The translations under genes were made by a program, and so were the position numbers. A stretch of 45,471 bases of DNA, taken from an uncultured Eubacteriales bacterium (GTDB taxonomy: Bacteria; Bacillota; Clostridia; Oscillospirales; CAG-382). The stretch is taken from NCBI GenBank assembly GCA_900546385.1, contig URCT01000003.1:1-45471 (forward strand), given 5' to 3'. A model generated the notes under the pieces. The model saw only the letters and a list, made by a program, of their open reading frames with translations. It did not search any database and was not told the DNA's origin. Positions 7,738 through 15,897 of this stretch are shown here, in pieces (the first letter of the stretch is position 1; every line of letters begins with the position of its first letter).

Positions 7738-8736
7738 ATGAAAAAGAGAATTCTAATGCTGATGGCAGCGATTTGTATGATTTGTTCCTTTGCGGCAATA
7801 ACGGTTGGGGCGTATATAGATTATACGACGAATGCACAAAAATTGGTGAGCTATATTTGGCAAAAAGGGTATGTTTCTAATGATGGAACTATATCTTTAA
7901 CAACGACATCTGAATTTTCCGAAGCAACAAAATTCACTATTTTGAGATACGATCCACAGAAAAACCAAATTCATTTTGGATCTTCTCTTCAGATTAAAGG
8001 AGGTTCAACTTTATGTTATTTCAATTATGATGTGGCAACTGCAAGTGTTGTTGATAATGAACTGGATGTTAGTGTCTTTTTTGATGAAAATGGAAGCCAA
8101 ACCATGGCGGGTGTTACTCTGTTTTTTGATGCAAACACCTATAATGAGGATGATCAATATGATATTTCACCTAATGATATTTATGGAGATGCATACCTTC
8201 CTTATGGGTCTTTTGATGAAGTGGCAAGTTTTTTTAATAGAACAATCCATTTAGCAATCGTTAGTTTTGAAAACATTTTATCCAAATACACAGATTTGTC
8301 TTTAGAGGATATTGGTTTCGTATCTTTGCGTGTTACTGGTTCGAATAACGATACGATTATTCATGCGCCAGACGGTAGAACGGCACGTATTTATCATGGA
8401 GACGTCGAAAAATTCTTACAAGTCGGTTGGTATCTATACCCGGTAACAACAATATACGCCCCGGACGGCAGAACAGCAGTTGTTGAAAAATCCAGTGTAG
8501 AAGCATACAAAGCTGTCGGTTGGAATACCGTACCGGCGATAACGTTATATGCCTTAAACGGAAGCACGATTAACATTTGGTCTTCCGAAACAGCGGCCTA
8601 TACCGCCGTCGGCTGGTATGTAGGAACGACGCCTATCACCATGTACGCCCCGGATGGCAGAACAATTTCCGTACCCATCGAGCAAATGACTGCCTATATC
8701 GGTGTTGGTTGGTCACAATATCCCATTGCCGCATAA
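7738..8736 (+). CDS. Secreted protein with four C-terminal APDGRT...VGW repeats
   Basis: Exported protein of unknown function, 332 residues. Residues 1-25 are a signal peptide (MKKR, hydrophobic core, VGA before the likely cleavage). Residues 26-203 form an unrecognised domain. Four repeats of 30-31 residues follow at about 207-236, 239-268, 270-300 and 302-331, with the consensus YAPDGRTxxV, then xxAYxxVGWY, then P[VI]T; repeat 3 is the most divergent. No transmembrane anchor or LPXTG motif is seen, so it is either released or held by the repeats. Codon use up to about 8340 is distinctly more A/T-rich than in neighbouring genes, while the repeats are closer to the genome norm, which suggests a chimeric or acquired gene. 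AAAGGA precedes the start. Confidence 0.82.
   Translation: MKKRILMLMAAICMICSFAAITVGAYIDYTTNAQKLVSYIWQKGYVSNDGTISLTTTSEFSEATKFTILRYDPQKNQIHFGSSLQIKGGSTLCYFNYDVATASVVDNELDVSVFFDENGSQTMAGVTLFFDANTYNEDDQYDISPNDIYGDAYLPYGSFDEVASFFNRTIHLAIVSFENILSKYTDLSLEDIGFVSLRVTGSNNDTIIHAPDGRTARIYHGDVEKFLQVGWYLYPVTTIYAPDGRTAVVEKSSVEAYKAVGWNTVPAITLYALNGSTINIWSSETAAYTAVGWYVGTTPITMYAPDGRTISVPIEQMTAYIGVGWSQYPIAA
8356..8733 (+). repeat. Four tandem ~93-bp coding repeats (APDGRT...VGW)
   Basis: The DNA encodes four 30-31-residue units sharing A-P-D-G-R-T and V-G-W. Sequence divergence between units indicates old duplication rather than a recent slippage array. Confidence 0.8.
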
Positions 8737-8754
8737 TTCATATAAAAATAACAG

Positions 8755-8800
8755 CAAAAAGGCTGACACGGATTTTTCTTTTCCGCGTCAGCCTTTGTTT
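8755..8800. terminator. Terminator-like repeat, copy B
   Basis: Near copy of the element at 6903-6948 (three differences in 46 bases). Arms GGCTGACACGG and CCGCGTCAGCC with one A-C mismatch (G-U on the other strand). It lies between the converging repeat-protein gene and the AraC gene and can serve both. Confidence 0.82.
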
Positions 8801-8811
8801 GCTTTGATTAT

Positions 8812-9660
8812 CTAAATTTTCACCTTTGTAATATTCGGTTCCGCACCGAAATCCACCGTCTGCATACGCTTTCGGTAGCGAAGCGGCGACTCGCCGCACC
8901 GCCGCTTGAAGTAGCGCGAAAAATAAAATTGGTCGCAAAAGCCGAATGCTTCGCTGATTTCGTTGACGGATAAATCCGTGCAGAGCAGCTTGCGTTGGGC
9001 GGAATACATAACAAGGTCGTCAATATACAGCCCCACCGTTCGTCCGGTCTGTTCCTTAAACGCTTTTGTAAGCGTGCTGACCGACACAAACCCATGTTCC
9101 GCTACCTGTGAAATGTTTAACTTTACCGACAGATTCGCACGGATGTATTTCATGGCGTTCTGCACAAGCGGCGTATAGCGGTCGTTGTCGTCAAAGCCGA
9201 TTTTATAGGCTTCGATCATGTCGGAAACCACGCCGGCAATGCGGCCTTTTAACAGCACCATGTCCGCAAAACGGTCGGATTCGTAGAGCTTGTGCAGCTC
9301 TTCGGTCTGTTTTTCGGAATAGGGAAGACTTGCAATCTGCTTGCAGGACAGCATCAAATCAAACCCATCCGGTTTGAATAAATTGATGTGAAAAAACAGC
9401 TTTTGTACCGATGGCGACCCTTCAAAATCGTATAATAAGCCGGTCGGAATCAAATAGACGTTTCCCGGCTCCAAAAACACATCGCCGCACGCGGTTTTGA
9501 GATGCGCCAGGCCGCTTTCAACAAAATAGATGCGCGAATACGGCGAACAGACCTTTTCGCTGTGCCAGGTGTCGTCGGTGTGAACATAGCCGCTTTCGCC
9601 GAAAAACAGATCATAGTCATTCATGCGGCTGATAAGCAAATCGTTGGTGTAAACGTACAA
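8812..9660 (-). CDS. AraC-family transcriptional regulator
   Basis: Sensor-regulator of 282 residues. The N-terminal half is a cupin-like ligand domain (FVESGLAHLKTACGDVFLEPGNVYLIP), and the C-terminal 100 residues carry two helix-turn-helix motifs (LNISQVAEHGFVSVSTLTKA; VNEISEAFGFCDQFYFSRYF followed by SPLRYRK). The start is a TTG at 9660: AAAGGAGG lies 8 bases upstream, while the next Met (residue 13) has no such site. It is divergent from the glycogen cluster, so control of that cluster is possible, but the ligand is unknown; sugars are usual for this family. Confidence 0.93.
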   Translation of the reverse strand: MYVYTNDLLISRMNDYDLFFGESGYVHTDDTWHSEKVCSPYSRIYFVESGLAHLKTACGDVFLEPGNVYLIPTGLLYDFEGSPSVQKLFFHINLFKPDGFDLMLSCKQIASLPYSEKQTEELHKLYESDRFADMVLLKGRIAGVVSDMIEAYKIGFDDNDRYTPLVQNAMKYIRANLSVKLNISQVAEHGFVSVSTLTKAFKEQTGRTVGLYIDDLVMYSAQRKLLCTDLSVNEISEAFGFCDQFYFSRYFKRRCGESPLRYRKRMQTVDFGAEPNITKVKI

Positions 9661-9691
9661 GAACCGCCCCTCCTTTGTTCATTTCCGTATC

Positions 9692-9720
9692 AGTATAACC
9701 CAAATGCATTCCGCTGTCAA
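9692..9720 (-). promoter_or_regulatory. Promoter of AraC gene
   Basis: Minus strand TTGACA (9715-9720), 17 bases, TATACT (9692-9697), about 30 bases before the TTG start. Confidence 0.82.
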
Positions 9721-9858
9721 GCGTGTTTCTTGTCGTTTTGTCGGAAACAAACCGACGATTTTCACTATATTTTGTCAGGATTATACATATTATTTACACG
9801 ACAAATCAAAAATTTAAGTTTGTTGCACAAAAAATTCATTCTTTTTTTCGCTATGCTG

Positions 9859-9887
9859 TTGAAATAATCGCTGAATCGTGTTATACT
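9859..9887 (+). promoter_or_regulatory. Promoter of glgB
   Basis: TTGAAA (9859-9864), 17-base spacer, TATACT (9882-9887), 45 bases before the glgB start. Roughly 140 bases of AT-rich DNA with no other clear element separate it from the AraC promoter. Confidence 0.78.
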
Positions 9888-9932
9888 AATCGTAGCAAAT
9901 CCTGCATAATTCCCGGCGAAAGGACAAAAATC

Positions 9933-11879
9933 ATGACGGCAAAAAAAACCGACAATATGGCGGTGTATCTCTTCCATCAAGGCACGAATTTTCATGCATA
10001 CGACTATCTCGGCGCGCACAAAACGGAAAACGGGATGGTTTTCCGCACCTGGGCGCCGCACGCTGAAAACGTGTATGTGACCGGCGATTTCAACGGCTGG
10101 TCCAAAGAAACTCCCATGACGCGCATCAGCGAAGAGGGCGTGTGGGAGGCTTTTGCGGATGCATCCCGCTTTGGGGAAGATTCAAAATATAAATTCATCA
10201 TCCAAAGTGCGGCAGGCGAGGTGTATAAAGCCGATCCGTATGCCTTTTATGCCGAAAAAGCGCCGGCAACCGCATCGGTCTGTTACGATATTTCCGGCTA
10301 TTCGTGGTCAGATGAAAAATGGTTGGAAGCGCGCAGGAAGAAAATGGTTGAACCGACATATGAGACACCGCTCAATATTTATGAGCTTCATGTCGGTTCG
10401 TGGAAACGCCATCCCGACGGTACACACCTGACGTATCGCGAGCTTGCACACGAGCTTGCGCCGTATGTCAAGCAGATGGGGTATACGCACATTGAACTGA
10501 TGCCGATTGCCGAATATCCGTTTGAAGGCTCGTGGGGCTATCAGGTGTGCGGCTATTATGCGCCGACCTCACGCTTTGGCACACCGCACGATTTTATGTA
10601 TTTTATCGACTATATGCATCGCAGCGGCATCGGCGTGATTCTCGATTGGGTTCCGGCACATTTTCCGAAGGACGAGCATGGATTATACGAATTTGACGGC
10701 GGTCCGCTGTACGAATACCAAGGCAAAGACCGCATGGAAAACCGAGGCTGGGGCACGCGCTGCTTTGATGTCGGCCACAATGAAGTCGAAAGCTTTCTGA
10801 TTTCCAACGCCATGTTTTGGCTGCGCGAATACCATGTGGACGGACTTCGTGTGGATGCGGTTGCGTCCATGCTGTATCTCGATTATGACCGTGAGCCCGG
10901 AACATGGTTCCCGAACGAACACGGCGGAAACGAATGCTTGGAAGCGGTTTGCTTCTTCCGCAAGCTCGGCGATGTGATCCGTTCGGAATTTCCCGATTCG
11001 TTGTTTATTGCCGAAGAGTCCACCTCTTGGCCGAAGGTATCCAAACCGTCAAGTGAAGACGGTCTCGGCTTCAACTTCAAGTGGAATATGGGTTGGATGA
11101 ACGACTCGCTCGATTATTTTTCCACCGATCCGCTTTTCCGCAAATATAAGCACGATAAGCTGACATTTTCAATGATGTATGCCTTTTCGGAAAACTTTAT
11201 ATTGCCGATTTCGCACGACGAAGTGGTGCATGGCAAAAAGTCGCTTCTCGACCGTATGCCGGGCGAATACGAGCAGAAATTTGCCGGACTTCGCGCGTTT
11301 CTTGCCTATATGATGACGCATCCCGGAAAAAAGCTCTTGTTTATGGGGTGTGAGATCGGTCAGTTTACCGAATGGAACTATAAGGACAGCGTTGAGTGGT
11401 TCTTGCTCGATTACGATATGCACGCCGCGACCCAACGCTATGTGGCCGCCCTCAACCATTTCTATTTAGAACATGATGAATTGTGGCAGAACGATTATTC
11501 GTGGGATGGCTTTACGTGGATCGATTGCGATAACAAAGACGAGAGCCTTATCAGTTATGTTCGCCGCAACAACAAAGGCAAGGAGCTGATTGTTGTTCTG
11601 AATTTCACACCGGTCGCACGCCCGTGTTATCCGATCGGCGTGAAAGGCGCCGGGGTTTATACCGAAATTTTTAACAGCGACGACAAACGCTTTGGCGGCA
11701 GCGGTGCGTTAAACGAAGGCCTTCTCAAAGCCGAAAAAGAAAAACGCGGCGATTATTCTTATGTGATCCGCCCGAATGTTCCGCCGTTCGGTGCTTTGAT
11801 TCTCAAACGAACACGTCCGGCTTCGCCGAAAGCTGCCGGAAAGAAGCCGAACAAGACGGCCGGAAAAAGCAGCAAATAG
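9933..11879 (+). CDS. glgB: 1,4-alpha-glucan (glycogen) branching enzyme
   Basis: Makes alpha-1,6 branches in glycogen by moving short alpha-1,4 chains. It has an N-terminal CBM48 domain (FRTWAPHAENVYVTGDFNGW) and a GH13 barrel with DWVPAHFP, GLRVDAVASMLYLDY (nucleophile Asp), IAEESTSWP (acid/base Glu) and ISHDEVVHGKKSL. Length 648, within the family range. The frame is open far upstream, but ATG 9933 has AAAGGA at the right distance and follows the mapped promoter. The last 25 residues are a Lys/Pro/Ala-rich tail. First gene of the glycogen cluster, 85 bases before glgC. Confidence 0.96.
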   Translation: MTAKKTDNMAVYLFHQGTNFHAYDYLGAHKTENGMVFRTWAPHAENVYVTGDFNGWSKETPMTRISEEGVWEAFADASRFGEDSKYKFIIQSAAGEVYKADPYAFYAEKAPATASVCYDISGYSWSDEKWLEARRKKMVEPTYETPLNIYELHVGSWKRHPDGTHLTYRELAHELAPYVKQMGYTHIELMPIAEYPFEGSWGYQVCGYYAPTSRFGTPHDFMYFIDYMHRSGIGVILDWVPAHFPKDEHGLYEFDGGPLYEYQGKDRMENRGWGTRCFDVGHNEVESFLISNAMFWLREYHVDGLRVDAVASMLYLDYDREPGTWFPNEHGGNECLEAVCFFRKLGDVIRSEFPDSLFIAEESTSWPKVSKPSSEDGLGFNFKWNMGWMNDSLDYFSTDPLFRKYKHDKLTFSMMYAFSENFILPISHDEVVHGKKSLLDRMPGEYEQKFAGLRAFLAYMMTHPGKKLLFMGCEIGQFTEWNYKDSVEWFLLDYDMHAATQRYVAALNHFYLEHDELWQNDYSWDGFTWIDCDNKDESLISYVRRNNKGKELIVVLNFTPVARPCYPIGVKGAGVYTEIFNSDDKRFGGSGALNEGLLKAEKEKRGDYSYVIRPNVPPFGALILKRTRPASPKAAGKKPNKTAGKSSK

Positions 11880-11964
11880 CCTTAAAAGCATATCCGAATG
11901 CGGATGTTGCTTGAAATAAAAAAAGAGAGATTGTACCAAGCGAAAGGATGGTTTTGATAAACAT

Positions 11965-13173
11965 ATGTTCAGAAAAAAAGAATGTGTCGCCATGCTTCTT
12001 GCAGGCGGACAGGGAAGCCGGCTTTATGCGCTTACCGAAAGTACGGCAAAACCGGCAGTAACCTTTGGCGCAAAGTACCGTATCATCGATTTCCCGCTTA
12101 CAAATTGTATCCACTCCGGCATCGATACCGTCGGTGTGCTTACGCAATACCAGCCGCTTGTGTTAAACGAATACATCGGCAACGGACAACCGTGGGATCT
12201 TGACCGTAATATGGGCGGTGTCAAGATTCTGCCGCCGTACCAGGGCAAAAACGGCGCGGATTGGTACAGCGGAACGGCGAATGCCATCTATCAGAATCTC
12301 ACTTTTATCGAACGGTATGACCCGGATTATGTACTGATTCTTTCGGGCGATCATATCTATAAAATGGATTATGCCGCTATGCTTGCGTTCCACAAGAAAA
12401 AGAATGCCGACTGCACCATCAGCGTCATCGAAGTACCGCTCGAAGAAGCAAGCCGCTTTGGTATCATGTCGGCCGACGAAGACGGAAAAATCACCAAGTT
12501 TGAAGAAAAGCCGAAAAATCCGACCAGCACCAAGGCATCCATGGGCATTTACATTTTCAACCGCAAGAAGCTTGTGGAATATCTGACCGCCGACAACGAC
12601 GATCCGAGCTCGGCCAACGACTTTGGCAAGAATATCATTCCGAAAATGCTTGCCGCCGGTGAAAAAATGTATGCTTACTCGTTTTCGGGCTATTGGAAGG
12701 ACGTCGGAACGCTTTCGAGCCTTTGGGAAGCCAATATGGATCTGCTCGGCGAACATCCCGTGTTTGATCTTAACGACGACGAATGGCGTATCCGCTCGCG
12801 TACAGCCGCCGAACCGCCGCAGTATATCGGCGCGGAGGCAGAGGTTTGCAATTCGATCATCACCGAAGGCTGCGTGATTGAAGGTACGGTCATCAATTCC
12901 GTGCTGTCCAACGGCGTTACGGTCGAAAAAGGCGCAATTGTCAAGGATTCGGTGATTATGAGCGAAACGACCGTCGGCGAAGGCGCACGCGTGAGTTATG
13001 CCATTTTGGATGAAAATGTCACGCTCGGCGCGGATTGCCGTGTCGGCGCGGATAAACAGAGTACCAAAGAAGTAACCGTTATCGGTGCGAATACCGTTCT
13101 CGAAGCAGGCACGGAAATCGAACCGGGCACGATTTACAGTGCAAAAAACGGCAAGGGAGGCAGCAATAAATGA
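11965..13173 (+). CDS. glgC: Glucose-1-phosphate adenylyltransferase, catalytic subunit
   Basis: Makes ADP-glucose from glucose-1-phosphate and ATP, the committed step of glycogen synthesis. The nucleotidyltransferase signature LLAGGQGSRLYALTESTAKP, the catalytic GDHIYKMDY and the sugar-site FEEKPKNP are intact; the C-terminal third is a left-handed beta-helix with hexapeptide repeats. Length 402. Its stop overlaps the glgD start by 4 bases (ATGA), so the two subunits are translationally coupled. The nearest purine-rich site (GAAAGGAT) is some 15 bases upstream of ATG, so initiation may be modest. Confidence 0.96.
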   Translation: MFRKKECVAMLLAGGQGSRLYALTESTAKPAVTFGAKYRIIDFPLTNCIHSGIDTVGVLTQYQPLVLNEYIGNGQPWDLDRNMGGVKILPPYQGKNGADWYSGTANAIYQNLTFIERYDPDYVLILSGDHIYKMDYAAMLAFHKKKNADCTISVIEVPLEEASRFGIMSADEDGKITKFEEKPKNPTSTKASMGIYIFNRKKLVEYLTADNDDPSSANDFGKNIIPKMLAAGEKMYAYSFSGYWKDVGTLSSLWEANMDLLGEHPVFDLNDDEWRIRSRTAAEPPQYIGAEAEVCNSIITEGCVIEGTVINSVLSNGVTVEKGAIVKDSVIMSETTVGEGARVSYAILDENVTLGADCRVGADKQSTKEVTVIGANTVLEAGTEIEPGTIYSAKNGKGGSNK

Positions 13174-14309
13174 ACGTAGCCGGGTTAATCTTTTCCAATA
13201 TCCACGATAAAAATATACCGGAGCTGACGCAAAAGCGCACTATGGCTTCCGTGCCGTTCGGCGGCAGATATCGCCTGATCGATTTTACGCTCTCCAACAT
13301 GGTCAACGCCGATATTACCAAAGTCGGCATTATCACGCATTACAATTATCAATCGCTCATGGATCATATCGGCTCGGGTAAAGACTGGGATTTGTCCCGG
13401 TCAAGCGGCGGTATCAAGATTCTGCCTCCGTTTATCACTGCCTACGATAATACGACCCATTCCATGCAGCCGTATTCCAGCCGCTTGGAGGCGCTCATGG
13501 GTGCATACAATTTCATCTCGCGCTGCACCGAGGATTATTTTGTCCTTTCCGACTGTGATACTGTCTGCAACATTGACCTGCGCGATGTTGTGGATTACCA
13601 CATCGATACCCATGCCGACATTACGCTTGTTGCCAAGAATACCTATCTTGAAGCAAGCGAAGCGGCCAATTCCACCATCGTGGAAACCGACGGACATGAC
13701 CGCATCCTGAATTTGCTGCATAATCCGACCGGACTTTCGGGAAACTTAAACCAAAGCTTAAACATTTTCGTTCTCAAACGCGAATACCTCGAAAGCATCG
13801 TTCTCGATTCACTTGCACGCGGCTATAAGAGCTTTACCAAAGATATTATCGCGCGCAATATCGACAAAGCAAACTTCCGTATGTACAGCAAGTTCGAAGG
13901 CTACTATGCGTCGATCAGTTCTATCGATACGTACTACCGTTCGAGTATGGATTTGCTCGATAAAAACGTGAAAGAAAACCTGTTCGGCGTTAAGAACCGT
14001 CCGATTTATACCAAAGTCAAGAATACCGCACCGGCTCGTTACGTGGGCGACAGCAAGGTCAGAAATTCGCTTGTTGCCGACGGCTGCATTATTGAAGGAA
14101 CGGTGGAAAACTCCATTTTGTTCCGCGGCGTTAAGGTCGGAAAGAATACGGTCATCAAAAATTCGATTATTTTGCAGGATACCTTTGTCGGAGATAATGT
14201 AACGTTAAACTGCGTTATCTGCGACAAAAATGCCGTTATCAAAAACGGCCGCTATCTGTCCGGCCACGAAACGCATCCGTTTACGGTCAGCAAAGGAACG
14301 GTCATCTGA
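13170..14309 (+). CDS. glgD: Glucose-1-phosphate adenylyltransferase, GlgD-type regulatory subunit
   Basis: Paralogue of GlgC (379 residues) that in Firmicutes associates with GlgC and alters its activity. The fold is the same (SVPFGGRYRLIDFTLSNMVN and a C-terminal beta-helix), but the GGxGxRL loop is replaced by IFSNIHDKNIPELT and the catalytic GDHIYKMDY by SDCDTVCNIDL. It is therefore unlikely to be catalytic alone. Overlaps glgC by 4 bases. Well supported by family and context. Confidence 0.94.
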   Translation: MNVAGLIFSNIHDKNIPELTQKRTMASVPFGGRYRLIDFTLSNMVNADITKVGIITHYNYQSLMDHIGSGKDWDLSRSSGGIKILPPFITAYDNTTHSMQPYSSRLEALMGAYNFISRCTEDYFVLSDCDTVCNIDLRDVVDYHIDTHADITLVAKNTYLEASEAANSTIVETDGHDRILNLLHNPTGLSGNLNQSLNIFVLKREYLESIVLDSLARGYKSFTKDIIARNIDKANFRMYSKFEGYYASISSIDTYYRSSMDLLDKNVKENLFGVKNRPIYTKVKNTAPARYVGDSKVRNSLVADGCIIEGTVENSILFRGVKVGKNTVIKNSIILQDTFVGDNVTLNCVICDKNAVIKNGRYLSGHETHPFTVSKGTVI

Positions 14310-14361
14310 TTTTGACGGCGAAAGCGAATGCATATCGCATCTTCTGAAAGGAATAATAATT

Positions 14362-15807
14362 ATGGCAATCAAAGTACTCATGGTTGGATCGGAAATGGTT
14401 CCGTATGCGGCAACGGGAGGCCTCGGCGATGTGCTGGGGTCACTGCCGGAGGCGTGTATGAAGGGCAAAAAGAAAGAGTTTGATATTCGGGTGATCATGC
14501 CGTTATACGGCTCGATCGGTGAAGAATACCGCTCTCAGATGACATTCTTAGGCGACATTACCGTGCCGCTTGCCTGGCGAAAGCTCTATTGCGGCATCTT
14601 CAAGCTCGAAAAAAACGGTGTGACCGTCTATTTTCTCGATAATGAGTATTATTTTAAGCGTCCCGATTTGTACGGAAGCTACGATGACGGCGAACGCTTT
14701 GCATTTTTCGGCAGTGCCGTGCTGCACGTTCTGCCGCATATCGATTTCATTCCGGATATTCTCCATGCACACGATTGGCAAAGCGCGCTTTCGGTCATCT
14801 ACCTGAAAACGGTGTTTGCCGATAATCCCGAATATAACCACATTCGCACCGTCTTTACCATTCATAATGTTGCCTATCAGGGAAAATATGACCCGGCAAT
14901 TTTGGGCGATGTGTTCGGACTCGACAAGAAATTCTATTCGATCGTCGAAAACGATGGCTGTATCAACCTGATGAAGGGTGCCATCGCCGTTGCCGATAAG
15001 GTGACGACCGTCAGCCCGACCTATGCCGAGGAACTGAAATATCCCGAATTCTCCTATGGAATGCACTATATTCTCAACCGCAACGCCTATAAATTCTTCG
15101 GCATCTTAAACGGCATCGACTATACCTACTACGATCCGTCCAAGGATCTGTCGATCCCATTCCGCTATTCGGCCAAAAAGCCGGCGGATAAGGTCAAGAA
15201 CAAAACGGCACTGCAAGAGGAATTGGGGCTTACCGTCGGCGAAGAAAAGCCGCTTATCGCCGTGATATCGCGTCTTGCCGACCAAAAGGGCATCGACCTC
15301 ATTGCCGGCATTATCGAGGATGTTCTCAATTACAGCGATGCTGAGCTTGTTGTTCTCGGAAAAGGCGAATACCGGTACGAAGAATTCTTCTCAAGACTTG
15401 GTAATAACCGCCCCAAACAAGTAAAAGCACTTATGATGTATAACAAAGAGCTTGCCAAGAAAATCTATGCCGCCGCCGATATTTTCCTCATGCCTTCCTA
15501 CAGCGAACCGTGCGGCCTTTCGCAGATGATCGCCTCGCGTTACGGCGCCGTTCCGGTCACGCGCGAAACCGGCGGCCTTTACGATTCCATCAAAGGCTAT
15601 TATGAATTCGACGGCGAAATCTACGGAAACGGCTTTACGTTCCGCAATTACAATATGTATGAGTTGAAAGACCGCATTTTTGCGGCTCTCACGCTGTATC
15701 ATGATCCCGAAAAATGGAAGCGGTTGGTCGGTAAAGTCATGACGACCGATTTCAGCTGGGATGCCTCCGCACAAAAATATCTTGCAATGTACCGCGATTT
15801 GTGCTAA
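14362..15807 (+). CDS. glgA: Glycogen synthase (ADP-glucose type, GT5)
   Basis: Extends alpha-1,4-glucan with glucose from ADP-glucose. The two Rossmann domains show SEMVPYAATGGLGDVLGSLP at the N-terminus, HAHDWQSAL near 140, SRLADQKGIDLI near 305 and PSYSEPCGLSQMIASRYG near 380. At the usual K-T-G-G-L motif the lysine is replaced by Ala17. ATG 14362 follows GAAAGGA; the frame extends upstream into glgD without a good start. 481 residues, typical. Fourth gene of the cluster. Confidence 0.95.
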   Translation: MAIKVLMVGSEMVPYAATGGLGDVLGSLPEACMKGKKKEFDIRVIMPLYGSIGEEYRSQMTFLGDITVPLAWRKLYCGIFKLEKNGVTVYFLDNEYYFKRPDLYGSYDDGERFAFFGSAVLHVLPHIDFIPDILHAHDWQSALSVIYLKTVFADNPEYNHIRTVFTIHNVAYQGKYDPAILGDVFGLDKKFYSIVENDGCINLMKGAIAVADKVTTVSPTYAEELKYPEFSYGMHYILNRNAYKFFGILNGIDYTYYDPSKDLSIPFRYSAKKPADKVKNKTALQEELGLTVGEEKPLIAVISRLADQKGIDLIAGIIEDVLNYSDAELVVLGKGEYRYEEFFSRLGNNRPKQVKALMMYNKELAKKIYAAADIFLMPSYSEPCGLSQMIASRYGAVPVTRETGGLYDSIKGYYEFDGEIYGNGFTFRNYNMYELKDRIFAALTLYHDPEKWKRLVGKVMTTDFSWDASAQKYLAMYRDLC

Positions 15808-15810
15808 AAT
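15782..15810 (+). promoter_or_regulatory. Possible internal promoter for glgP
   Basis: TTGCAA (15782-15787), 17-base spacer, TAAAAT (15805-15810) overlapping the glgA stop codon. It would allow the breakdown genes to be expressed apart from the synthesis genes. Confidence 0.5.
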
Positions 15811-15897
15811 AGAAACGATATCCGAGCGGCGTGCGTCTGTAAGGGCGTGCGCCGTCCGTATTTGCAAAAACTCTGCCCACGATGAAAGGTGATTCAA

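Noticed and set aside
11880..11964. Small imperfect hairpin between glgB and glgC (around 11888-11912)
   Set aside because: Short, with interruptions and no T-tract; read-through to glgC is expected in this operon.
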